DNA from: Pedobacter sp. KBW06
GTDB taxonomy: Bacteria; Bacteroidota; Bacteroidia; Sphingobacteriales; Sphingobacteriaceae
Length of the DNA stretch: 64,000 bases
Assembly (NCBI RefSeq): GCF_003852525.1
Contig: NZ_QAJL01000006.1
Coordinates: 63,501-127,500, forward strand
Reading direction: 5' to 3'
Within the stretch, counting starts at the first letter, position 1; the number at the start of each line of letters is the position of its first letter. A program made the translations under genes and the position numbers. The notes under the pieces are model-generated. The model ran no database searches and was not told the DNA's origin. It was given only the letters and a program-made list of their open reading frames with translations. Positions 53,947-62,595 of this stretch are shown here, in pieces.

Positions 53947-54252
53947 ACTTTTGTTGGATTGGGTTAATACGTGAACGGATCTCAAATTTGTTTTTTGGGT
54001 TAACTCAGATCTTTGCCATGGAAGTGCTGATACACTTTCATGGCTTTTTTCTTAAAAACCTCCTGAAGTATTAACTGGCTTTGTGTTCGGTTCTTTTCAT
54101 GTGGTTTGGTTAGTTTTTGATGGTTTGGTTAGTTGTGTTGATGGATCTCTTGCTTGTCTTGATGGATCTGTTGGTTGTGTTGATGTTTTTTTTGCTTCTG
54201 TTGATGGATAGCTTGGTTAACTATCGGACTGGTTAGGCCCTGGTCATCTCTT
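53947..54252. other. Intergenic region between FecR and PUL SusC
   Basis: About 306 bases. The part nearest FecR (54110-54230) is an imperfect T/G-rich tandem array with units like GTTGATGGATCTnTTGnTTGT. The part nearest SusC should hold the sigma-dependent promoter of the PUL, but no canonical motif is visible, as expected for an ECF-type promoter. No gene is seen. Confidence 0.55.
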
Positions 54253-55377
54253 TTATTTGGTGCTTACGCGTACTTGTTTTCCTGCGATCGTAAAACGCAC
54301 ATTACTCGTTTCTTCTAACATATTTAAAACACTGGAAATATTTTCAGCGCGGGAAACAGAGCCCGTAAATGTGGGGATTCTGACCAGCTCATTGGTATAG
54401 ACAATCTCGACGCCATACCAGCGGGCAGCTTTTTTCATGATGCTCGTTAAAGGCTCATTATTGAATACAAACTCCCCGTTTTTCCAGTCGGCCGCATCAT
54501 TGGCATTCACTTCTTTCACATTGAACTTTCCATCGCTGAGCACAGATTGTTCACCCGGTTTTAAAGTCAGCTGTCCGTTTAATTTCACGGAGCCTTCCAT
54601 TAAGGTTGTCTTAATACCCTGCTCATCCGCATAGGCATTCACGTCGAAATGGGTGCCCAAAACTTCCACTTCCTGCCCCCTGCTTTTTACGAGGAAGGGT
54701 TTCGTTTTATCTTTTGCCACTTCGAAGTAGGCTTCACCGGTCAATTCTACGCTACGTTCTTTGAGTGCAGAGAAAGAGGCCGGATATTTTAAAGAGGAAG
54801 CTGCATTTAGCCAAACTTTGGTACCATCCGGCAATTGCAGTTCGTACTGCCCCCCGATCGGTGTTTCGATGCGGTTGTATTTTCCTGTTGATTTTGTTCC
54901 TTCATCCGCAATGGTATACACCAGTTGCCCGTCCGCAGTTTTGGTAATCTTTACCCCTCCCTCCTGGGCAAGCATCCCGTTGGTCGCACTGTTCAGCAGG
55001 ATCTTTTTTCCGCTGGCCAGGGTGAGGTAAGCTTTATTGCTTCCTGCGGGAACATCATTGGCATATTGTTGAGGAGCTTTTACCGGATCAGCAGTTGGGG
55101 CCTTGTAAAAATACAAACCCAGTCCTGCCACCAAAACTACCGATGCTGCAACTGCAATATATGGCCACAATTTTCCGGTCTTAGGCAAGGATGGACTACT
55201 GTTTCTTTCCAGCGATGCCCACATTTCTTCACTAACTTCGTTGAGTTCTTCTTCTGAAAGTCCGGCTTCATCATTTTGATGCAATTGATGCAGCCAAAGT
55301 CTGGCCATCGCTTCTTCTTCAGGACTTGCATTTCCCGAACTGACTTTTTCCAATACTTTTTTGATGTCTTTCTTCAT
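54253..55377 (-). CDS. FecR-family anti-sigma factor (PUL)
   Basis: About 374 residues from the ATG at 55377 (MKKDIKKVLEKVSSGNASPE). One membrane span is at LWPYIAVAASVVLVAGLGLY (near residue 80-100). The periplasmic part has WLNAASSLKYPASFSALKE, ELTGEAYFEVAKDKTKPFLV and VLGTHFDVNAYADEQG, as in the FecR at 13506. It should hold the adjacent sigma factor until the PUL SusC binds substrate. The longer frame from 55443 is rejected because its start is not protein-like. Confidence 0.92.
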   Translation of the reverse strand: MKKDIKKVLEKVSSGNASPEEEAMARLWLHQLHQNDEAGLSEEELNEVSEEMWASLERNSSPSLPKTGKLWPYIAVAASVVLVAGLGLYFYKAPTADPVKAPQQYANDVPAGSNKAYLTLASGKKILLNSATNGMLAQEGGVKITKTADGQLVYTIADEGTKSTGKYNRIETPIGGQYELQLPDGTKVWLNAASSLKYPASFSALKERSVELTGEAYFEVAKDKTKPFLVKSRGQEVEVLGTHFDVNAYADEQGIKTTLMEGSVKLNGQLTLKPGEQSVLSDGKFNVKEVNANDAADWKNGEFVFNNEPLTSIMKKAARWYGVEIVYTNELVRIPTFTGSVSRAENISSVLNMLEETSNVRFTIAGKQVRVSTK

Positions 55378-55503
55378 TGAATTCCGTTGCTCTTGTTGCT
55401 CAACAATAAGTAAAGGCGATTCAGGAACAGGGATTAGGTACATCCAAATAAAAAAAATTGAATAAAAAACCTAAAACACTGATATACAGTTAAATATTTT
55501 TTC

Positions 55504-56079
55504 CTAATGAAGGATCCATAGAATGAACACTACAGTCCCAAGTCTTACCTTAAGGTGCTTCAGTGCTCTTTTGAGTTGAGTGGATACGGTATGGGCAGAG
55601 AGCCCCAGTTGGCCTGCGATTTCTTTGGTACTTAAAAACTCTCTTCTTTTTAAAGTATAGATCTCCCTCATTTTAGGAGGCATGGCGGCAATTTCATTTT
55701 CTATTAAGGCGGCGATATCTTTTTCCCGGATCAGGTAATCCGCTTCTGTAGCATCCAGCTCGATATAATGCTCCCCGCTTTCAGCGTATTTTTTAATGAT
55801 GCCTTTATGCTTAAAGATATCCAGAATCTGATGCAGGACCGTTTTATAAAGATATCCCGACAGACTGCTGTTCAGCTGAACCTCATTACGGTGATTTAGA
55901 AGCCAGGTAAAAGAATCCTGCACCACATCTTTGGCCTCCTCTCTGTTTCTCAGCTTTTTATAGGCATATAAGTAAAGCAGCTTGTCGTATCGCAGATAAA
56001 TTTCTCTAAATACGGCATCATTACCTTCTTTCCATAAAGCAATCAACTCGCTATCAGTACAGGTACTATAATTGGCCAT
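55504..56079 (-). CDS. ECF sigma factor (PUL)
   Basis: A 191-residue sigma-70 family protein. Region 2 has LWKEGNDAVFREIYLRYDKL and NREEAKDVVQDSFTWLLNH; region 4 has LKRREFLSTKEIAGQLGLSA then HTVSTQLKRALKHL. A hydrophobic tail (VVFILWILH) ends the chain. It precedes the FecR gene by 126 bases on the same strand and is the probable activator of the PUL. Related to, but clearly different from, the sigma factor at 12855. Confidence 0.93.
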   Translation of the reverse strand: MANYSTCTDSELIALWKEGNDAVFREIYLRYDKLLYLYAYKKLRNREEAKDVVQDSFTWLLNHRNEVQLNSSLSGYLYKTVLHQILDIFKHKGIIKKYAESGEHYIELDATEADYLIREKDIAALIENEIAAMPPKMREIYTLKRREFLSTKEIAGQLGLSAHTVSTQLKRALKHLKVRLGTVVFILWILH

Positions 56080-56136
56080 AAAGAATACAAGTTATTGAAT
56101 TTATCAGCAATAATATAAATTAAATTGGAAAGCCAT

Positions 56137-56178
56137 AAAAAAAGCCCGCACCCTTTTTTGCGAAAATGGTACGGGCTG
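56137..56178 (-). terminator. Intrinsic terminator of META-domain gene
   Basis: Stem AGCCCG (56143-56148) with CGGGCT (56172-56177), extended by CAC/GGT-type pairing, followed on the minus strand by a run of seven T. It begins about 18 bases after the stop at 56195. Confidence 0.88.
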
Positions 56179-56194
56179 TAATTTAAATCCTATT

Positions 56195-56650
56195 TTATTT
56201 GACCGCCTTAAAACGGGCTAAGGGAGCCATTCTGGCTTTATTTAAAGAGAGGTTGTCCCCGCTAAGGCTATAATTATCTGCAGCGATTAGCGCAGCGTTC
56301 AGCCCATGCTCGATCTCCATATTTTCACAAGCCATCATCGTCGACATGCCCTGCTCAAATTTTATTCTGCCATTGTTTTCCAGGGTATAAGCACCTCCTA
56401 TTCCGTTACAACCTCCGGAAGCAGAATAACGCCCCTCGCTTTTCTGAAGCAATAGAAATGGTTCTTTGCCATTTACTTTATCAGCTACCGGCTTACCGGC
56501 AAGCTCCACCAGTTTCCATTTCCGGTCGGTGATGACATTGCTTTGTTTGCTGTCTTCAGCAGTTTTTTCTTTAGCTGGTTTTTTAAACATACTACATGCG
56601 CTCAAAGAGAGTACGCATAAGGCTAAACTTAAGTATTGGGTTGTTTTCAT
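56195..56650 (-). CDS. META-domain (HslJ-like) lipoprotein
   Basis: A 151-residue lipoprotein (MKTTQYLSLALCVLSLSACS; lipidated Cys near 19). The META domain is recognised from RKWKLVELAGKPV, SGGCNGIGGAYTL and STMMACENMEIEHGLNAAL, with the two conserved cysteines. META/HslJ proteins are envelope proteins linked to stress or antibiotic tolerance in other bacteria. It has its own terminator and no clear operon partner. Confidence 0.92.
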   Translation of the reverse strand: MKTTQYLSLALCVLSLSACSMFKKPAKEKTAEDSKQSNVITDRKWKLVELAGKPVADKVNGKEPFLLLQKSEGRYSASGGCNGIGGAYTLENNGRIKFEQGMSTMMACENMEIEHGLNAALIAADNYSLSGDNLSLNKARMAPLARFKAVK

Positions 56651-56733
56651 AACAGGGTAAATTAAAGGTAAAAAGCAATTAACTACTACAAATTAATAAA
56701 TTTCCGGCACATCTGTGTGATTGTTCCCGCTGC

Positions 56734-57222
56734 TTAGCTACTGGTATTCAAAAATTGAAGACGCTCCTTATGCGCAGTTGAAATACCTTTTAGCCTAAAT
56801 TCGACATTGGTACCGATAAAGCCTGGCTGAACAAATTCAATGTAAATGTCTCCGCCAAATGAATTGAGGTTTATAGTTTTTGGTTTTATGAGTTTGGCAC
56901 CAGGTAATTTGAATACATAACCTGCTGAGTTGCTGGTTAAAATTAACGGATCGCTAAGCTGCCTGAGCCATTTTATTCTGCCCAGTCCGAAAATAACCAG
57001 GGCATCTTCAGTAATAAACAGTTCACAACGGGAAAAGTAATATCCCTTCCCCTTCATGCCTGAAGAAAATGTTTCACATTTAACATGGTCAAGATGTATG
57101 GCATCCAGCCCTGCAAGCACATCCGCTGATAAGGCATAATTTTTATCGCGATTCTTATTCCTCAGGTAAAGGATCAGCAGAACGATTCCAAAAAACAACA
57201 CATAAAACAGTACAATATCCAT
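56734..57222 (-). CDS. Small membrane-anchored protein, unknown
   Basis: A 162-residue protein with one N-terminal membrane segment (DIVLFYVLFFGIVLLILYLR). The remainder is soluble, with short beta-strand-like segments (RCELFITEDALVIFG, DIYIEFVQPGFIG) that recall a PH-like fold. I recognise no family. It lies alone between the META gene and the LacI gene on the same strand. Confidence 0.65.
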   Translation of the reverse strand: MDIVLFYVLFFGIVLLILYLRNKNRDKNYALSADVLAGLDAIHLDHVKCETFSSGMKGKGYYFSRCELFITEDALVIFGLGRIKWLRQLSDPLILTSNSAGYVFKLPGAKLIKPKTINLNSFGGDIYIEFVQPGFIGTNVEFRLKGISTAHKERLQFLNTSS

Positions 57223-57343
57223 ATCGCTAAATGACCATCATTTCTTTTATACTACAATTAAAAGACATCTTTTTTATGGGTGTAATTTAAGTTTATTTTT
57301 CGAATCCTGCAGCCAGTCCGGCTTCCAAATTCTGGAGATTTAC

Positions 57344-58360
57344 TCAAAAAGCAGCCGACGTGGAATTCCTCAAAATCAGCTGAGAAGGAACAACGGTACT
57401 TTCTTCGCTCAATACCAGATACTTTTTCTTCAATGCTTTAAACAGGACTTTGGCAGCCAATTCCCCCATTTCAAATGCAGGCTGGGTAATGGTCGTTAAG
57501 GAAGGGTTAAGTATGGCAACAGTAGCGTCGTTAGAGAAAGAAACCACTTTTAAGTCGTCCGGGATCCGAAGGCCCAGTTCCATACAGACCAGATAAATGT
57601 CTGTCGTCATTTTACTGACGGTAGCCACAATACCATCAGGTGGCTCTGCGGTCCGAAAACATTTTCTGAGCTGTTCCAAACTTTCATCCGGATCTTCGCT
57701 GTAATCAATGATACAGGATGCCTCAGGTTTTCTGCCATTGTCCGATAGCGCCCGCTGATAGCCCTGAATTCTTTTCGCATTGATCGACAGGGACTCTGAA
57801 ACGGAAAGGATGGCGATCTTTTTACAGCCCCGGTCTATCAGATGCTGAGTGGCCTGATAACCACATTCCTCATCATTTGTGGTGATCTTTGCCGTATCGA
57901 TTTCCTCGCATACCCGGTCAAAAAAAACCATTGGAACCATCTTATTCAAAGATCTCAAATGGTCAAAAGTATTGGTTTTCGTGGTCACAGACATGATCAC
58001 ACCATCCACCCTTCCGGATTCCAGGTCTTTCAGAATCGTTTTTTCTCGTTCAAAACGCTCATGGGTAAGGTAAATCAGGGCATGATAGCCATTTTCTATC
58101 GCGACCGATTCAATGCCGTTTAAAGCGAGGGAGAAAAAACTGTCTGCCACTTCTGGAATGACCACTGCAATGGTATTGCTTTTCTTTTCACGTAAGCTCC
58201 CTGCATAGGGATGCGGTACATAATTTAAAGCGGCGGCCAGTTCCAGTACGCGTGTTTTAGTGCGCTCACTGATCTCGTGGCTATCCCTTAAAGCTTTTGA
58301 CACAGCAGCAGTTGACAGGTTCAGTTCTTTAGCCAACATTTTAATGGTGATGTTACCCAT
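57344..58360 (-). CDS. LacI-family transcriptional repressor
   Basis: A 338-residue protein. The N-terminal HTH reads ITIKMLAKELNLSTAAVSKA, and the hinge helix LELAAALNYVPHPYAGSLR follows. The rest is a periplasmic-binding-protein-like sensor (VAVVIPEVADSFFSLALNGI). It is divergent from the myo-inositol oxygenase gene, and the 158-base gap between them holds a perfect palindrome suited to such proteins. It therefore probably controls the inositol genes and itself. The inducer, perhaps inositol or a derivative, is inferred. Confidence 0.93.
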   Translation of the reverse strand: MGNITIKMLAKELNLSTAAVSKALRDSHEISERTKTRVLELAAALNYVPHPYAGSLREKKSNTIAVVIPEVADSFFSLALNGIESVAIENGYHALIYLTHERFEREKTILKDLESGRVDGVIMSVTTKTNTFDHLRSLNKMVPMVFFDRVCEEIDTAKITTNDEECGYQATQHLIDRGCKKIAILSVSESLSINAKRIQGYQRALSDNGRKPEASCIIDYSEDPDESLEQLRKCFRTAEPPDGIVATVSKMTTDIYLVCMELGLRIPDDLKVVSFSNDATVAILNPSLTTITQPAFEMGELAAKVLFKALKKKYLVLSEESTVVPSQLILRNSTSAAF

Positions 58361-58399
58361 TTTACTAAAAGTGCTTTGGTTAATTTGGTTAGGTTGACC

Positions 58400-58423
58400 A
58401 TTTACTTAATCGGTTAAGTAAAT
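58400..58423. promoter_or_regulatory. Palindromic operator for the LacI-family repressor
   Basis: ATTTACTTAA (58400-58409) and TTAAGTAAAT (58414-58423) are perfect complements around TCGG. The central TTAATCGGTTAA has the near-symmetric CG core common in LacI-family operators. It is 40 bases upstream of the repressor start and about 95 bases upstream of the oxygenase start. Confidence 0.75.
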
Positions 58424-58518
58424 AAATCCGGATAGAAATGAACATCTACCCTTTCAAAACTACAACTTTAATACTATTAAATGGGCTGAATTAACAATTA
58501 AGATTAATCTACAATCCT

Positions 58519-59409
58519 ATGAATACTAACCAAATCAATGCGACAGCACAAGACAATAGTCCTCTGGAGAACTTAGATGAATGGGAACACGATGTGTTGA
58601 ACCGATACCCGGATCCCGCTGAAATCAACAAAGAGAAAAAAGAAGAAGAATTCAGAAATTATGAAGAAACGGTAAAAGACGGGGTAAAGGAATTTTACCG
58701 CCTCAACCATACTTACCAGACCTATGATTTCGTGATTCAGAAAAAAGCAGATTACCTGAAGTTCGATAAAAAAGAAATGCCGATCTGGAAAGCGTTCGAC
58801 TTTTTAAATGAACTGGTAGACGATTCTGATCCGGATACAGACCTGGACCAGATGCAGCACCTCCTTCAAACCTCAGAAGCCATCAGAAATGACGGACATC
58901 CGGACTGGATGGTATTGGTGGGCCTGATTCACGATATGGGAAAGGTACTTTGTCTGTTTGGCGAGCCGCAATGGGCAGTAGTAGGTGATACTTTTCCGGT
59001 TGGATGTGCCTATTCCGATAAGATTGTTTTTCCTGAATTTTTCAGTCAGAACCCGGATTTCAATAATGAAATTTATCAAAACAAACTCGGTGTTTACAAA
59101 GAAAACTGCGGTCTTGATCAGGTCCATATGTCCTGGGGACATGATGAATATGTATACCATATGATGAAAGATTATATTCCTGAACCGGGTTTATACATGC
59201 TTCGGTACCACTCCTTTTATGCCCAGCACCGGGAACACGCTTACGATCACCTGATGACTGAAAAAGACCATGAAATGTTTAAATGGGTGGACCTGTTTAA
59301 TCCCTACGACCTCTATTCCAAGAATCCCAACCAAAAAAGCTGGGAGGAACTGAAACCTTATTATCAGGCACTGGTCAGCAAATACCTGCCTGCTACACTA
59401 AAGTTCTAA
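58519..59409 (+). CDS. myo-Inositol oxygenase
   Basis: A 296-residue diiron oxygenase that turns myo-inositol and O2 into D-glucuronate. The six metal ligands of the human enzyme can be matched: H114 (QMQHLLQTSEAIR), H138-D139 (VGLIHDMGK), H208 (SWGHDEY), H231 (LRYHSFY) and D264 (NPYDLYSK). The HPDWMVLVGLIHDMGK stretch is strongly conserved. The enzyme is cytoplasmic and best known from eukaryotes, but also occurs in some Bacteroidota. The symporter gene follows on the same strand after 138 bases. Confidence 0.95.
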   Translation: MNTNQINATAQDNSPLENLDEWEHDVLNRYPDPAEINKEKKEEEFRNYEETVKDGVKEFYRLNHTYQTYDFVIQKKADYLKFDKKEMPIWKAFDFLNELVDDSDPDTDLDQMQHLLQTSEAIRNDGHPDWMVLVGLIHDMGKVLCLFGEPQWAVVGDTFPVGCAYSDKIVFPEFFSQNPDFNNEIYQNKLGVYKENCGLDQVHMSWGHDEYVYHMMKDYIPEPGLYMLRYHSFYAQHREHAYDHLMTEKDHEMFKWVDLFNPYDLYSKNPNQKSWEELKPYYQALVSKYLPATLKF

Positions 59410-59547
59410 GCCACTGAGCTGAGATACCCCTGCCTGCTGTTGTACGAAAGCGCCACATTCGTGCAGCAGCAAGGTATTTTGTGAGCGATCACCACGTATA
59501 CTGAAACCACCACCACGCCAAATATAAATTTCCGGAAAGCTCAAACC

Positions 59548-61176
59548 ATGAACCAATTACAAACTTCAGACTACATTGTTTTTTTTGTTTACCTGATTGC
59601 CGTATCTGCCTATGGCTATTACATTTATCATAAGAAAAAATCCGCCAACATCAGCTCAAAGGATTTTTTCCTCGCCGAAGGTTCCTTAACCTGGTGGGCA
59701 ATCGGGGCTTCCTTAATTGCGTCGAACATTTCCGCAGAACATTTTATTGGGATGTCAGGTTCCGGCTTTGCATTGGGACTCGCCATTGCCTCTTACGAAT
59801 GGATGGCGGCGGCGACTTTAATTATTGTGGCCATCTTTATCATTCAGGTTTACCTGAAGAACAAGATCTTTACCATGCCCCAGTTTTTATCGAAACGTTA
59901 CAACGATAAGGTAAGCACGGTCATGGCCGTATTCTGGTTACTGGTGTATGTTTTTGTAAACCTGACCTCCATTATTTACCTCGGTGCACTGGCCATTTCG
60001 TCGATCTCTACCCTGAGTTTTGAGTGGTGCATTGTTGGCCTGAGTGTTTTTTCAATGCTGGTCACCTTAGGAGGAATGAAGGTGATTGGCTATACTGATG
60101 TGATCCAGGTCGTTGTGTTGATTCTTGGCGGTTTGATCACCACCTATCTTGCGCTTTCCCTTCTGGCTCAGGAGTATGGATTTGGTCAGGATATTTTCAA
60201 AGGACTCTCCATTTTAAGGTCAGAAGCTCCAGGGCATTTTCATATGATATTTGATTCCTCTCACAAGTACTATAAAGAACTTCCGGGCCTCTCTGTACTG
60301 ATCGGCGGAATGCTGATCAACAACCTCGCCTACTGGGGCTGCAACCAATACATTGTACAACGGGCTTTGGGGGCAGACCTCAAGACGGCGCGCAAGGGCA
60401 TTCTTTTTGCTGCATTTTTAAAATTGCTGATTCCGGTAATTGCCGTACTTCCCGGAATTGTGATGTATGTGCTGCACAATAAAGGATTGTTTCATGCAGA
60501 AATGTCTGATGGAGGGATCATTAAACCTGATCATGCCTATCCGACGCTAATGAATTTATTGCCGCCTGGTGTAAAAGGGATCGCATTTGCCGCACTTACT
60601 GCAGCGATTGTGGCTTCACTGGCAGGTAAAGCAAACAGCATATCTACCATTTTCTCTCTGGACATTTATAAGAAATACTTTGAAAAAGAGGCCAGTGATA
60701 AAAAGATGGTCCGCGTGGGCCGTTGGGCAGTTGTGGTTTCCCTCACGGTTGCAGCGCTGGTTACCCCCGCGCTAAAATCACTCGATCAGGCTTACCAGTT
60801 TATCCAGGAATATGTCGGATTTATTTCTCCGGGTGTATTGGCCATTTTCCTACTTGGCTTTTACTGGAAACGCACTTCAGCAGCAGCGGCCATGACCGGG
60901 GCCCTATTGACCATTCCCATTTCTACGGTATTGAAATTTCTTCCGGTATGGACAAATGGCGCATTTCCCGATTATGCGTTCCTGGACCGGATGACCATTG
61001 ATTTTGTTTTAATCCTGGTCATTATGGTGATGATTAGTCTCTGGAAACCAGAAAAAGAAGCCGACAGAAAGGCCATAGAAGTGGATCCGTCCATGTTTAA
61101 AGTCAACACCGGCTTCATCATTGGGTCTATCCTGATTATGGGGATACTGACTGCGCTGTATACGGTTTTCTGGTAG
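59548..61176 (+). CDS. Sodium/solute symporter (SSS family), likely inositol uptake
   Basis: A 542-residue protein with 13 to 14 membrane spans. SSS features include DYIVFFVYLIAVSAYGYYIY, SLIASNISAEHFIGMSGSGF (span 2) and ALTAAIVASLAGKANSISTI, the sodium-site region of SGLT-like transporters. It is the only gene downstream of myo-inositol oxygenase before the convergent genes, so it probably imports inositol or a related polyol. The 3' end overlaps the DUF5519 gene on the opposite strand by 41 bases. SGLT-like carriers also import glucose or galactose; the substrate is inferred. Confidence 0.92.
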   Translation: MNQLQTSDYIVFFVYLIAVSAYGYYIYHKKKSANISSKDFFLAEGSLTWWAIGASLIASNISAEHFIGMSGSGFALGLAIASYEWMAAATLIIVAIFIIQVYLKNKIFTMPQFLSKRYNDKVSTVMAVFWLLVYVFVNLTSIIYLGALAISSISTLSFEWCIVGLSVFSMLVTLGGMKVIGYTDVIQVVVLILGGLITTYLALSLLAQEYGFGQDIFKGLSILRSEAPGHFHMIFDSSHKYYKELPGLSVLIGGMLINNLAYWGCNQYIVQRALGADLKTARKGILFAAFLKLLIPVIAVLPGIVMYVLHNKGLFHAEMSDGGIIKPDHAYPTLMNLLPPGVKGIAFAALTAAIVASLAGKANSISTIFSLDIYKKYFEKEASDKKMVRVGRWAVVVSLTVAALVTPALKSLDQAYQFIQEYVGFISPGVLAIFLLGFYWKRTSAAAAMTGALLTIPISTVLKFLPVWTNGAFPDYAFLDRMTIDFVLILVIMVMISLWKPEKEADRKAIEVDPSMFKVNTGFIIGSILIMGILTALYTVFW

Positions 61177-61612
61177 CAAATTTCTTTTGAACCTGGTCAT
61201 AGGCTATTTTTAAAAGCTCCTTAGCATAATTTTTATCCTCCTTAGTCAGGATGTAAAAACTGATCCAGCCCGATTTTTCAAAAACATGATGGGGCTGGAT
61301 CCTGCCTTCTTTCAGCAATAACAACTTCATCTCTCTGGTATATAAAACATCCAGTAATCCATTGCTATGTAAGTGCCCGATTTCCTTTCCCTTATGGTCA
61401 AACTGAATTCCGCCATATTGATGCAGGCCAACCACCGTTCCCTCCCATTGCAAGACCTCTGCTTCGATTTCGTCCAGCCAGTCCAGAAGGACCGGATTCC
61501 TTAGAAACACCCTGAATTTCAGCAAGCTATCGAACACATGGGGCAACAATGGAACATCCTTTAAAAAGCCCAGATGCCGGACGACAAATGAAAATACCTT
61601 ATCCTTTTTCAC
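61136..61612 (-). CDS. DUF5519 (luciferase-domain) protein
   Basis: A 158-residue protein with the pattern QWEGTVVGLHQYGGIQFDHK, GKEIGHLHSNGLLDVLYTR and GRIQPHHVFEKSGWISFYIL. I recognise it as the DUF5519/luciferase-domain family, which has no settled function; the conserved histidines could bind a metal. It shares a 14-base overlap with the SRPBCC membrane protein gene upstream. Its last 13 codons lie over the antisense 3' end of the symporter gene. Confidence 0.85.
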   Translation of the reverse strand: MKKDKVFSFVVRHLGFLKDVPLLPHVFDSLLKFRVFLRNPVLLDWLDEIEAEVLQWEGTVVGLHQYGGIQFDHKGKEIGHLHSNGLLDVLYTREMKLLLLKEGRIQPHHVFEKSGWISFYILTKEDKNYAKELLKIAYDQVQKKFATRKPYTAQSVSP

Positions 61613-62513
61613 TTAACATTTTAATGTGTTCCATTACCCTCAAATGCACATTTCTGGTGATGCTTTTTGCCCAGATATCATAATACCAAATGGGAAAAAC
61701 ATGGAGGCGGTACCAACTGTTGCCAATTAAGGTAGTGGTTCCGTTTCCGTTATCTTTCAACAGAAATTGCCCCCGGAGGATATCGATATGCCCCATAATT
61801 TCCGGGTCAAGAGGTTGGCCAATGATGTCAAAAGTAAGGTCCTTATTGGGTTCATAGGTGACAATCTTTTCATCAAAAGTATAACCGTTGCTAAAAATAC
61901 ATTTTCGCCCAGCGCCTTTATAGTACCCCTCTACGGTGGTTTGGGCCGGACTCGGCATTCCGATCTGAAACAACCAGTAATCATCTTTCTTTTCTATCTT
62001 TTCAAAGGCAACAACATGCTTCCAGATTTGTTCCGGTGTGGCATTGATGACCATTTCATCAGCAACGAGATTTACATAATTGTGCTCAGATAAGGAATCG
62101 GTTACAAAAACGACAAAGAGCAGGGAGAATACGCTGACGTTTAGCGTCTGGTTATTTTTTTGAAACATCCGTTTCCCCAGAAAAGCTCCGGCAATGATAA
62201 ATACAAAAATAAGCGGCGAGACGATCAGCAGACAAATTACCCCTTCACGCAGAAAAACATAACTGAACAGAATGGCCAGGGAACCATTTATCAGAGAATA
62301 TCCAACAAGCGCATTGCTCTTCAGATTAATTTTCATCCAGAACCAGGAACTGACAATCCCCATTAATATAGGCACAATCACAAATATCGAAAACACCAGT
62401 GCTCCGCTGTCCTGTAATTTGGTGTATTTAAACAGGCCTACCATTAGGAGTGCCAAAAGATTGGACATAGCAAAGCCCTTGAGCAAGGTTGCTCTATAAA
62501 AATTCGTTGTCAT
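61599..62513 (-). CDS. Membrane protein with C-terminal SRPBCC (START-like) domain
   Basis: A 304-residue protein. The first 150 residues have four to five membrane spans, with FGKRMFQKNN near residue 110 as a loop. The soluble C-terminal domain starts DEMVINATPEQIWKHVVAFE and continues PAQTTVEGYYKGAGRKCIF and IVTYEPNKDLTFDI, the standard opening of a polyketide cyclase/START domain that binds a hydrophobic ligand. It overlaps the DUF5519 gene by 14 bases. The combination is found elsewhere in Bacteroidota without a known function. Confidence 0.85.
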   Translation of the reverse strand: MTTNFYRATLLKGFAMSNLLALLMVGLFKYTKLQDSGALVFSIFVIVPILMGIVSSWFWMKINLKSNALVGYSLINGSLAILFSYVFLREGVICLLIVSPLIFVFIIAGAFLGKRMFQKNNQTLNVSVFSLLFVVFVTDSLSEHNYVNLVADEMVINATPEQIWKHVVAFEKIEKKDDYWLFQIGMPSPAQTTVEGYYKGAGRKCIFSNGYTFDEKIVTYEPNKDLTFDIIGQPLDPEIMGHIDILRGQFLLKDNGNGTTTLIGNSWYRLHVFPIWYYDIWAKSITRNVHLRVMEHIKMLSEKG

Positions 62514-62595
62514 ATTTTTTTATTTTGAACCACTGGTAATAGGAAAATCCCGGTACTCAGAATGTCTTTTGTCTAAATTTTAGCCTGAAAAATGG

